From assembly GCA_965279195.1 (NCBI GenBank), contig CBDIHP010000042.1:248001-312000 (forward strand): DNA of 64,000 nucleotides, written 5' to 3'. Within the stretch, counting starts at the first letter, position 1. Each line of letters opens with the position of its first letter. Position numbers and translations under genes: made by a program. The notes below the pieces were generated by a model. That model searched no databases, was not told where the DNA came from, and saw nothing but the letters and a program-made list of their open reading frames with translations. Source of the stretch: CBDIHP01 sp965279195. Lineage in GTDB: Bacteria > Planctomycetota > Planctomycetia > Isosphaerales > Isosphaeraceae. This document shows positions 7,091-14,761 of the stretch, piece by piece.

Positions 7091-8443
7091 CTACGTGACC
7101 AGACGGACGCCTCGCAGCCGGGCCGGGGGCAGTGGGAACCGCCGCTCCAGCTCGCTGAAACGCTCCCAGGGTAGGCGTGCCCGGCTCGAGCGGCGGCAAA
7201 GCCACCTGTGCCAGGTCCGCCTCGCCTGGTATCGGAACCGACCGAGGCTCGCGATATTACCGGCGATCCCGTAATACGCGAAGTGACCCCGAAGGTTCGC
7301 CGTCAGGGTGGCCCACTGATCCTTGACCGGCTGATGACGGTGCTCGCGGCACCACTGCTCCAACGACCTCAAGGACCGGTGGAACCGGTCCTTGGCGGTC
7401 CGGCCCTTCACCGCCCAGTTCCCCTTGCGCGTCCGGCCCCAGTAGTGGGTGAACCCCAGGAACTCGAACGTGCCGGGTCGCTCGTCCCGCGGGCCTGGTA
7501 AGGCCCCCGGACGGAGGCCCTGGAACGGGACCAACCGGGTCTTCTCCGGGTGGAGGGTCAGGCCGTACTTCCCGAATCGCTTCGGGAGCACATCCAGGAC
7601 CCGTCGCGCGTCGCTCTCCACCTGAAAGACGAGGACCGCGTCGTCGGCGTAACGGATCAGGGACGCCCGCCCCTTCAGGCGGGGTTTGACCGTCTGCTCG
7701 AACCATGTGTCCAGGACCTCGTGGAGGTAGGCGTTGGCCAGGAGGGGTGAGATCACCCCGCCCTGGGGGCTGCCGGATTCGGGGTGCGTGACGCGCCCGT
7801 CCTCCAGCACCCCCGCCTTGAGCCACTTGCCGACCAGTCGCAGTAGGACGCCGTCACGTACCCTCCGACTCAGGATCGTTCGCAGGTGGCGGTGGTCCAG
7901 GGCGTCGAAAAACTTGCGGATGTCGATCTCCAGGACCCAACCGCCGCCCATCTCCATCAGCCGATGCCACAGCGTATCCAACGCCTGGTGCGCCGAGCGG
8001 CCCGGCCGGAAGCCGTACGAGCAGTCCAGGAAGTCCTGCTCGTAGACGGCCTCCAGGACCATGGCGACCGCCCGCTGGAGGACCTTGCCCTCGAACGTCG
8101 GGATGCCGATGGGCCTGGTCTCCGACCCGGTCCCCTTGGGGATGTGCACCCGCCGCACGGGCGGCGCCTGGTAGCGGCCGGACTTGGCCCGGTCCAGCAG
8201 CGACCGGAGGTTGCCCTCCAGGTCCGCCGCGTAGTCCGTCGCCGTCTGTCCGTCCACCCCCGCGGCCCCGTCCTTGCGCGTGCTCCGGTACGCCTCGAAC
8301 ATCCAGTCGATGTCGATGTGGTGGGCGAGCGTCGTCAACGCCGCCTGCGGCGATCGCCTCGCCAGTTCCGCTATCCGCTGTCGTCGCGTTGAGATGGGAT
8401 CGGGGCTCGGGGTCCCCGGCATCTTTCCCTCCAGCGGTCTCAT
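7091..8443 (-). CDS. ltrA: Group II intron reverse transcriptase/maturase
   Basis: 450 residues. The RT fingers/palm motifs are present: RRVHIPKGTGSETRPIGIPT, DCSYGFRPGRSAHQAL, LEIDIRKFFDALDH, PQGGVISPLLANAYLHEVLD, the catalytic IRYADDAVLVF and TLHPEKTRLV, followed by a maturase/thumb-type region with EFLGFTHYWGRTRKG. No HNH endonuclease domain is visible at the C-terminus, which ends soon after domain X. Such endonuclease-lacking introns usually move by using nascent strands at replication forks. The frame appears intact, so the protein could still act on this or on related introns. Confidence 0.92.
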   Translation of the reverse strand: MRPLEGKMPGTPSPDPISTRRQRIAELARRSPQAALTTLAHHIDIDWMFEAYRSTRKDGAAGVDGQTATDYAADLEGNLRSLLDRAKSGRYQAPPVRRVHIPKGTGSETRPIGIPTFEGKVLQRAVAMVLEAVYEQDFLDCSYGFRPGRSAHQALDTLWHRLMEMGGGWVLEIDIRKFFDALDHRHLRTILSRRVRDGVLLRLVGKWLKAGVLEDGRVTHPESGSPQGGVISPLLANAYLHEVLDTWFEQTVKPRLKGRASLIRYADDAVLVFQVESDARRVLDVLPKRFGKYGLTLHPEKTRLVPFQGLRPGALPGPRDERPGTFEFLGFTHYWGRTRKGNWAVKGRTAKDRFHRSLRSLEQWCREHRHQPVKDQWATLTANLRGHFAYYGIAGNIASLGRFRYQARRTWHRWLCRRSSRARLPWERFSELERRFPLPPARLRGVRLVT

Positions 8444-9013
8444 GGCCCGACGCCCCCTTCCCTCGGCGGGGTCCCTCGGTCCGGTTCCCCCGCGTCGCCG
8501 GTACTATGAGGCGTTCCGACTCCCCGGCGCCCGTCCCGCCGCGCTTCGTTGCCTTCGCTTGGCGGTATCCCGGTCGCATCCGCGTTTCGCTCCCGTGGCC
8601 GCCGGATGCGACGGCCGCGGGCCTGGAGTTGGTAACCCGGTATCTCCGGCCGGGTCGTTCCGGGAAGGCGTCGGGGCCTCCCAGGTTCCTGGGGGACCTC
8701 TGCGAACGTGCCCTGTTCTCCGACCCCGGCGGGATCGCGGACGCCAGGCCATTGCGGCGTCGCGACGCGGCCTTCCGTCATGATGACGACGTCGGCTCCC
8801 GCGATCATGAAGATTTCGGGGCTCAATCGCACGGCCCGCTCACTCGCTGTCTACGCTTCGCGACGCCGGTCACCCGGTCACCGCGCAAGACTCGCTTCCG
8901 GCTGCTGGCCAGCTTTGCCGGGCGGGGGTTGGTGCCCCGCAAGGTCCCATCGAAAGGTTTCAGCACGTTCGTGCATCCCCATTTCCCAAGCTTTCCTGGC
9001 GCACCATCATGGC

Positions 9014-10350
9014 TTCTGTAAATTCCCGGTCGTCCGCGGGCCGACGGCGGCGGGCGGAGCCGGCCGCTGACGGCCTCCCGGGCGATTTGCCTTGAAGCGG
9101 CGGGTCATCGCCGGTTCCTTGGAAGGTGCCAACCATCACCAAGGGAGATTGACCGACGATGACCCACCAACCGCAGACTAACGCGCTCGACCAGATCGGG
9201 GAACTCCTGGCCGATCACGGGTTCGACGGCATGGCCCAGGTCCTGGCCCTGCTGCTCAACGAGGTCATGAAGATCGAGCGGGTCAAGGCCCTCGGCGCCG
9301 GGCCCTACGAGCGGGCCGAGGGCCGCACCGGATACGCCAACGGATTCAAGCCCAGGACCATCCTGACCCGCATGGGGCCCGTCACCCTGGCCGTACCCCA
9401 GGCCCGCGGCGTCGACTTCTACCCCTCCGCGCTCGAGAAGGGCATCCGCTCCGAGCGGGCCCTCAAGCTCGCCGTCGCGGAGATGTACGTCCAGGGCGTC
9501 TCCACTCGCAAGGTCGCCGCCATCGCCGAGCAGCTCTGCGGCGTCGAGATCAGCTCCGCCCAGGTCAGCCGCGTCGCCGCCCTCCTCGACGCCGACCTCA
9601 AGACCTCGCGCGAGAGGCCCCTCGGGGCCATGCCCTACCTGATCCTCGACGCCCCGTACGAGAAGGTCCGCCACGGCGGCTCGGTCGTCTCCTGCGCCGT
9701 CCTGGTGGCCATCGGCATCGACGACTCCGGCCGCCGCTCGATCCTCGGCACCAGCGTCTCGCTCTCCGAGGCCGAGCCCCACTGGCGCGACTTCCTGGCC
9801 TCGCTCCAGTCCCGCGGCCTGCACGGGGTCAAGATGATCGCCAGCGACGCCCACGCCGGGCTCAGGGAGGCCCTGAACGCCCGGTTCCCGGCCGTGCCCT
9901 GGCAGCGCTGCCAGTTCCACCTGGCGCAGAACGCCATGGCCTACGTGCCGAAGGAGTCGATGCGCAAGCAGGTGGGGGCCGGCCTGCGGGCGGTCTTCGA
10001 CGCCCCGGACCGCCCCGAGGCCGAGCGTCAGCTCGACCTGGCGGTGAAGAGGTACCGCGCGACGGCCCCGAAGCTGGCCGAGTGGCTGGAGGCGAACGTG
10101 CCGCAGTCGCTGACGGCCTTCGCCTTGCCGGCGAGCCACCGGAGGCGGCTGAGGACGACGAACATGCCGCAGCGGGTCAACCGGGAGATCAAGCGTCGCA
10201 CCCGCGTGGCGACGATGTTCCCCAACGAGGCCTCGGCCCTGAGGCTGGTCAGCGCCGTGCTGATGGAGATCAGCGAGGAGTGGGAGACCGGACGCAAGTA
10301 CGTGACGATGGAACCGGAATGACCCGCCCTCCGAGGCGGAATTTACAGAA
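9014..10350 (+). mobile_element. IS256-family insertion sequence without matching flanks
   Basis: A perfect 13-bp terminal inverted repeat: TTCTGTAAATTCC at 9014-9026 and its complement at 10338-10350, surrounding one transposase gene. IS256 elements make 8-bp duplications, but the flanks differ: ATCATGGC (9006-9013) on the left and AGCTCGTT (10351-10358) on the right. The two sides therefore were not one continuous target. An adjacent deletion or recombination between two copies is the likely cause. The left flank is the stub beside the group II intron and the right flank is a truncated TetR gene, in agreement with a deletion. Confidence 0.85.
9159..10322 (+). CDS. IS256-family transposase
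   Basis: 387 residues, intact, in the size range of the family. The DDE residues are seen in YLILDAPYEKVR, MIASDAHAGLR and the final REIKRRTRVATMFPNEASAL. The zinc/HTH-like N-terminus and the WQRCQFHLAQN block are typical mutator-type features. The start follows CAAGGGAGATTGACCGACG, a reasonable ribosome site. The complete ends and frame suggest it could be active in trans. Confidence 0.93.
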   Translation: MTHQPQTNALDQIGELLADHGFDGMAQVLALLLNEVMKIERVKALGAGPYERAEGRTGYANGFKPRTILTRMGPVTLAVPQARGVDFYPSALEKGIRSERALKLAVAEMYVQGVSTRKVAAIAEQLCGVEISSAQVSRVAALLDADLKTSRERPLGAMPYLILDAPYEKVRHGGSVVSCAVLVAIGIDDSGRRSILGTSVSLSEAEPHWRDFLASLQSRGLHGVKMIASDAHAGLREALNARFPAVPWQRCQFHLAQNAMAYVPKESMRKQVGAGLRAVFDAPDRPEAERQLDLAVKRYRATAPKLAEWLEANVPQSLTAFALPASHRRRLRTTNMPQRVNREIKRRTRVATMFPNEASALRLVSAVLMEISEEWETGRKYVTMEPE

Positions 10351-10559
10351 AGCTCGTTGCATTATCCCGGGACATGCGTCTCGTCTCCGACGCGGACCCC
10401 CACGGAATGGCCGAGGCGTTCATCGCGGCGGTTCACAGCATCGCCCTGTTCCGGGCCTTCTCGGGTGAAAACCACGAGGCCTCGGGGATGCCGCACGTCG
10501 CCGGGATCGTCGGTGCGATCTGGAAGGGGCTGCGACCGTCCTCGAGCGGGGAACGATGA
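10351..10559 (+). pseudogene. C-terminal remnant of a TetR-family regulator
   Basis: The frame enters from the right end of the IS256 element and reads LVALSRDMRLVSDADPHGMA, then EAFIAAVHSIALFRAFSGEN and, at the end, GIVGAIWKGLRPSSS. The amphipathic helices and the closing I-V-x-x-I-W-x-G-L-x-P are typical of the ligand-binding domain end of TetR/AcrR regulators. The DNA-binding half is missing and would have lain where the IS256 element and intron are now. An internal ATG at 10374 could start a 61-residue peptide, but it would have no HTH. It is followed by a transporter remnant, a common regulator/transporter pairing. Confidence 0.5.
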
Positions 10560-10642
10560 CGTGAAGTGCCTGCTGAGCCCATCCCCGCCGAATCGGGAGC
10601 GGCCTCGGCGAATTGCGATGCCGGTCGAGCGGAAGAGGCGAC

Positions 10643-10987
10643 ATGGGCTGGTACCTGACCTGGCAGATCCTTCTTATCTGCGGGTGGTTGTCGGCCGTCG
10701 TCTCGGGGGCGGCGAGGTTTGGCGGGGCGTTGCTGCTCCTCCCCGTGCTCACGCACCCAGTGGGGGCCCGGGAGGCGGTGCCGATCCTGACCGTCGCCAA
10801 GCTTCTGGGCAGCTCGCTCGTCCTCGGATCGTGGACCGGCCGCAGGGGCATCTCCGTGCTCCAGGATCACGCCATCGGGCTCGCGGTCGAGGTCCTCCCG
10901 ATCACCTCGACGTTGATGCTCTTGAGCGGGTACCGCCAGAGAGCGTTGGGTTGCTCCGCTGTGTGCTCGTCGTCCCCGTCGCAATAA
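10643..10987 (+). pseudogene. TSUP (TauE/SafE) permease N-terminal remnant
   Basis: After a good ribosome site (GGAAGAGG) the frame starts MGWYLTWQILLICGWLSAVV and continues with SGAARFGGALLLLPVLT, then REAVPILTVAKLLGSSLVLG. This is the first repeat of sulfite/organosulfonate exporters of the TSUP family (GxxSGxxGFGGxxLxxP). After about 75 residues, in a second hydrophobic stretch, similarity is lost and the frame closes at 115 residues. Members are normally 250-270 residues. A neighbouring frame continues with another hydrophobic piece (GLLRCVLVVPVAISVV), so a frameshift plus deletion is likely. Confidence 0.6.
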
Positions 10988-11276
10988 GCGTGGTGAGCTT
11001 CCACATGCGAGTCGTATTTTCAGATCAACGCCCTCCCAGTTTTTGGGGCAGTCTCGAGCGGGACTTCGAAGTCGTCCGACACGGTCGTGACACTCAGGCC
11101 GGGGTATTGGGGCGGGGAGAAGTGGGTGGGCATGGTCTCCCATTAAGTCGCTCGAATCGCCTGGGGCCGTGTGCGACCTGCCGACCGGGGCTCGTACGCC
11201 AGCGCCGATGCCTACCCCCTGCTCCCTCGCAATCGGGGTGCATCGGGACGGGCTTCACCACGAGGGACATTGGGTT
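10988..11276. other. Decayed segment before the IS4-type element
   Basis: No recognisable gene. It probably holds the remains of the TSUP gene in several frames. It ends with TGGGTT (11271-11276), the left copy of the target duplication. Confidence 0.35.
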
Positions 11277-12346
11277 TAGTAGTTACGCACTGCCTGGTAG
11301 GACGTACATAGGTTGAGCGACGTATCTCCGCACCGCCTCGCGGACGATCCGGGCCTTGGCCTCGGCCCAACTGACCCCGACGCTGTAGCGATGCCACTCC
11401 AGCCGCAGCAACGCCCGGATCGCCAGGCCGATGTGGTTCCGCTGCGCCGTATGGCCCCTCGCCTGTGAGCGCTCGACGCCGCAGTATTGCTTCAGGCCAC
11501 GGTGGTACTCTTCGATCGCCCAGATCCGCTCGGCCAGGCCCTGCCGCCCCAACTCGTCCATGCCCAGGTCGTTGGTCGCCCAGTATTCCATGTCGCCGTC
11601 TCTGGCGACGATCCGGAAGACCCGGATGCGACCGTAGCCCTCGAGATGGACCACCGACCCGGCGGCCGTGACCCCCGCCTCGGAGACCGGCCGCAGGCCG
11701 GAGCCGTCGGGGTTGACGTTGCGGTTGGCCTTCAATTGCGTCAGCCAGGTCCAGCCCAGCTCGCGCACCGCCTTGAGGTTCTCCAGGCTCGCATACCATT
11801 GGTCGAACAGCAGGCACGCCGGGCGGAAGCCCCGCTCCGCGGCCGTCGCCAGCATGGCACGGAAGTGGTCGTTCTTGGTCAGGCCGTCGCGGGCCTTGTC
11901 GTAGAGCCGATAGTCGCAGGGGATGTGGCGGTCGCCGTCGCTCCAGACCAGGCTGACCAGGTTGATCCCCCTGACCACGGCGCGGTGCTTGCCCGACCAG
12001 TGCCAGCCGACCATCTCGATCTTGCCGGCGTAGGGCTTGTCGAGGGTCGTGTCGTCGACGATCAGGACACCGCCGCCGCGATGGACCAGGGGCCTGGCCT
12101 CGTCCCAGAGCGCCCCGGGGTCGGGCTCCAGCCGGTAGAGCAGGCGGCTGAAGGAGTCGTGGGCCGGGGCGTCGCGGCGTTCGGGCTGCACGCGGGCGGC
12201 CTCCGTGCAGGTGGCCGTGCGGGGTGAGGCGATCAGGAATTGGATGTAGTCGAGGTCGCGACATCGCGGGGCGCTCATGAGAGCATCATAACGGCCAGGC
12301 CGCCGGGCGCAACTGATCTAAGGTTCACCGACCGCGTAACTACTAT
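11277..12346 (-). mobile_element. IS4-superfamily (IS701-like) insertion sequence
   Basis: A perfect 12-bp terminal repeat, TAGTAGTTACGC (11277-11288) and its complement (12335-12346), encloses one transposase gene. The flanking TGGGTT at 11271-11276 and 12347-12352 is a 6-bp direct repeat. The catalytic blocks suggest the IS4/IS701 group. IS701 elements usually duplicate 4 bp and IS4 proper about 9-12 bp, so the exact family is open. Confidence 0.85.
11283..12278 (-). CDS. DDE transposase, IS4/IS701 type
   Basis: 331 residues. Acidic residues occur in GGGVLIVDDTTLDKPYAGK, LLFDQWYASLENL and WAIEEYHRGLKQYCGVE. The last is the Y-(2)-R-(3)-E-(6)-K-like signature of IS4-superfamily transposases. 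RNHIGLAIRALLRLEWHR follows, as in IS701 relatives. The gene fills the element and its stop lies inside the left inverted repeat. The frame is intact and the element may be active. Confidence 0.9.
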   Translation of the reverse strand: MSAPRCRDLDYIQFLIASPRTATCTEAARVQPERRDAPAHDSFSRLLYRLEPDPGALWDEARPLVHRGGGVLIVDDTTLDKPYAGKIEMVGWHWSGKHRAVVRGINLVSLVWSDGDRHIPCDYRLYDKARDGLTKNDHFRAMLATAAERGFRPACLLFDQWYASLENLKAVRELGWTWLTQLKANRNVNPDGSGLRPVSEAGVTAAGSVVHLEGYGRIRVFRIVARDGDMEYWATNDLGMDELGRQGLAERIWAIEEYHRGLKQYCGVERSQARGHTAQRNHIGLAIRALLRLEWHRYSVGVSWAEAKARIVREAVRRYVAQPMYVLPGSA

Positions 12347-12616
12347 GGGTTATCTGGATGATGCTCCGCTTGCGCTGGCTTCGACCTACCGGCCGGGGGC
12401 ATCCCGTCGACTCGGGGCGTCATCCACCCTATCGCTTCCGCCCGTCGCCCTGGTCGCCGGTCCACGTCGTGTGGGCCATTCGGATCGTCAACTTTTCTCA
12501 ATCCGGCCGCCCTCGGCTCCGGAGAGGGGAGACCGCGTGACGAATCCCGGCGATACTGGACCAAGCGATTTCGGGCACCGACGCGATGGGCCGCCGGTCG
12601 ATTCGGAGGACCTCGG
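12347..12616. other. Leader region of the CpxRA-like operon
   Basis: No gene is visible. The IS4-type element inserted 270 bp upstream of the response regulator, so promoter elements of that operon probably lie here, but I cannot point to a convincing -35/-10 pair. Confidence 0.3.
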
Positions 12617-13336
12617 ATGAAACCAGAGCTTCGTGCCCCGTCCGAGCGGGTCGTCGCCCTGCTCGTCGACGACGACGTTGAGCTGGGCGAACTCCTCGAA
12701 GATGCCCTCGGGGAGTACGGCATCGTAGTCGAACTGGCCCACGACGGCCGGCGGGGGCTCACCAGGGCCCTCACCGGCGGGCACGACCTCCTGCTGCTCG
12801 ACGCGATGCTACCGGGGCTCGACGGATTCGAACTGCTCCGGCTGGTCCGGCGGCGGAGCACCGTCCCGGTGATCATGCTCACCGCAAGGGTCGCTCCCGC
12901 CGACCAGATCGCCGGGCTGGAGGCCGGGGCCGACGACTACCTGCCCAAGCCGTTCGGCACCGACGTGCTTGTCGCACGAATCCGGGCCGTGCTGAGGCGG
13001 TCCGGGCGGGGCCCCACCTCCAACGAAACCATCGAAGTCGGCCGCCTGCGGGTGGTGCCCGGGGCCCGCCAGGTCCTCTCCGACGCCGGGCCCGTCCCCC
13101 TCACGTCCGTCGAGTATGACATCCTGGAATACCTCGCGAGGGCCGCCGGCCGCGTCGTCCCCAGGGATGAGCTGACCGTGGCCCTGTTCCAGCGGCACGC
13201 GACTCCGTTCGACCGCGTGCTCGTTACGCACGTCCACAATATCCGCAAGAAGCTCGGGACCGCCGGCGACGACATCGTCACGGTCCGAAGCGTCGGCTAC
13301 ATGCTCCGGGCGGCCGACGCGGGGGGGCCGATCTGA
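12617..13336 (+). CDS. OmpR-family response regulator (CpxR-like)
   Basis: 239 residues. Receiver domain 10-125 with acidic pocket LVDDDVE, phosphoacceptor Asp in LLLLDAMLPGLDG, Thr in VIMLTARV and Lys in LPKPFG. A winged-helix DNA-binding domain (about 140-232) follows, with VPLTSVEYDILEYLAR and VTVRSVGYMLR. It is the first gene of a two-gene operon. Its stop is one base from the kinase start, so expression is coupled. CpxR-type regulators often control envelope stress genes. The target genes are not evident here, since the flanks are an insertion sequence and an unrelated convergent kinase. Confidence 0.93.
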   Translation: MKPELRAPSERVVALLVDDDVELGELLEDALGEYGIVVELAHDGRRGLTRALTGGHDLLLLDAMLPGLDGFELLRLVRRRSTVPVIMLTARVAPADQIAGLEAGADDYLPKPFGTDVLVARIRAVLRRSGRGPTSNETIEVGRLRVVPGARQVLSDAGPVPLTSVEYDILEYLARAAGRVVPRDELTVALFQRHATPFDRVLVTHVHNIRKKLGTAGDDIVTVRSVGYMLRAADAGGPI

Positions 13337-13337
13337 G

Positions 13338-14639
13338 ATGCGTTCGACCCTCTTCGCCATCGCGGCCTGGTCCCTCGCGACGATCCTGATGTGCGTCGCA
13401 GGCATCTGGGCCACGGCGAGGCTCACGGTAGGCCCGCAGGATCCCTCCAAGGATCCCGTCCGGGGGATGCTGAGGATGATCGCCGAGGACGCCGCCGCCG
13501 CATTCGAGGTCGGCGGTGCCTCAGGGCTGGCAACCTACCTTCGACACATCTCCGAGAGCGTGCCCGGCGAACGGGCCCTCCTCGATCCCCGCGGTCGCGA
13601 CCTCGCCACCGGCGAGGACCGATCCCGGCTCCTCGAAGGCGTACCCGACACCGAGCTCGAATTGTCATACAGGCCGGGCGGCAGGGGGCTCGCGGCCGTC
13701 CGGGCCGGGGGGGGGAGGTATCGCTTCGTGTGGCTCGCCGAGCCCGGGTTCGAGCCACCCAGGCCCTGGCCGTTCATCGCCGCGGTGGCGTCGATCATCA
13801 CGTCGATGGGGGCGATCCTCGCCCTCTACCTCTCCCTGCCCCTCCGCAGGCTCCGCGACGTGATGGCCCGCTTCGGCCGGGGCGACCTGCACGCCCGCGT
13901 CGGATCACGCCGAGGGGACGAGATCGGCGTCGTCTCGCGGGAGTTCGACCTGCTGGCCGACCGCGTCGAGACCCTTCTCGCCGCCGAACGTCGACTGCTA
14001 CGGGACGTCTCGCACGAGCTGAGGTCGCCGCTGACCCGCATCGACGTCGCCGTGGACCTGGCCCTCAAGCGGGACGACCCGCGTCCCTTGCTCGACCGAA
14101 TCCGCCGGGACGTCACCCGCCTCTCCGACCTCGTCGCGAGCCTGCTGCAGCTGACGCGGCTCGAAGGCGAACCCTCGGCCCGGCCGGGGACGCCGGTCGA
14201 TCCCTCGCGGCTGCTCCTCTCGCTCATCGAGGTCTGCACCATCGAGGCCGAGTCGAGGGGCTGCCGGCTGGAGGCCCGGGTGGTACAAACGGGCCCGATC
14301 CCGGCCGACGGCGAACTCCTCCGCCGAGCCTTCGAGAACGTCCTCTGCAACGCGATCCGCCACGCCCCCGAGGGGACTCCGATCCTGGTCGCCTACTCGG
14401 TGTCCCACGCCTCGCACCGGCTCACCGTCCGTGACCACGGCCCGGGCGTCCCGGAGGATTCGCTCGAGGCGATCTTCGAGCCCTTCGTGCGTGTCGAGGG
14501 CGATCGAAGCCGGGCCACCGGCGGGGCCGGCCTGGGCCTCGCCATCGCCCGGAGGGCCGTCGCGATCCACCGCGGCTCGATCTCGGCCTACAACGCTGCC
14601 CCAGGCCTTTGCGTCGTCATCGACCTCCCGGCATCGTGA
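13338..14639 (+). CDS. CpxA-like sensor histidine kinase
   Basis: 433 residues. One membrane helix at the N-terminus (LFAIAAWSLATILMCVAGIW) and a second near 140-165 (AAVASIITSMGAILALYL) frame a periplasmic domain of about 110 residues. Then come HAMP (RRLRDVMARFGRGDLHARV), HisKA with RRLLRDVSHELRSPLTR, and the ATPase with AFENVLCNAIRHAPEG, VRDHGPGVPEDSL and GGAGLGLAIARRA. A normal membrane histidine kinase, cognate to the regulator encoded one base upstream. The signal sensed is unknown. Confidence 0.92.
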   Translation: MRSTLFAIAAWSLATILMCVAGIWATARLTVGPQDPSKDPVRGMLRMIAEDAAAAFEVGGASGLATYLRHISESVPGERALLDPRGRDLATGEDRSRLLEGVPDTELELSYRPGGRGLAAVRAGGGRYRFVWLAEPGFEPPRPWPFIAAVASIITSMGAILALYLSLPLRRLRDVMARFGRGDLHARVGSRRGDEIGVVSREFDLLADRVETLLAAERRLLRDVSHELRSPLTRIDVAVDLALKRDDPRPLLDRIRRDVTRLSDLVASLLQLTRLEGEPSARPGTPVDPSRLLLSLIEVCTIEAESRGCRLEARVVQTGPIPADGELLRRAFENVLCNAIRHAPEGTPILVAYSVSHASHRLTVRDHGPGVPEDSLEAIFEPFVRVEGDRSRATGGAGLGLAIARRAVAIHRGSISAYNAAPGLCVVIDLPAS

Positions 14640-14761
14640 TGCGGTGTTCGCGAGCGGACTCACCGGTCGTCGGGCCGCTCGCCGCAGCCAGTGCCCGGTC
14701 GGCCCACGAACCACGATGCGGGATGATTGCCATCGCAGCACTCCGCCGGGTGCCCGGACGG

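Larger units (their letters stand above)
6999..9004 (-). mobile_element. Group II intron with reverse transcriptase
   Basis: Read on the minus strand it begins at 9004 with GTGCGCC, the group II 5' consensus. It carries a roughly 560-nt structured leader, then the reverse transcriptase, and ends with a 33-nt domain V (7040-7072, GAGCCGGATGCG...GCACGTCCGGATC) and a domain VI hairpin (7007-7032, stem GCTCAGGG/CCCTGAGC) followed by CTACCCGAC. The 3' boundary near 6999 is uncertain by a few bases. The total of about 2.0 kb is normal for a bacterial intron. The 3' exon is the metallopeptidase fragment. Only about 9 bp of 5' exon remain before the IS256 end. Confidence 0.85.

Noticed and set aside
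9105..10139. Long minus-strand frame opposite the IS256 transposase
   Set aside because: Glycine/aspartate/leucine-rich shadow of a GC-rich gene; the transposase on the plus strand has all family motifs.
1..12400. Complete prophage or integrative conjugative element
   Set aside because: No integrase, capsid, terminase, relaxase or conjugation gene is visible; only insertion sequences, an intron and small genes are present.
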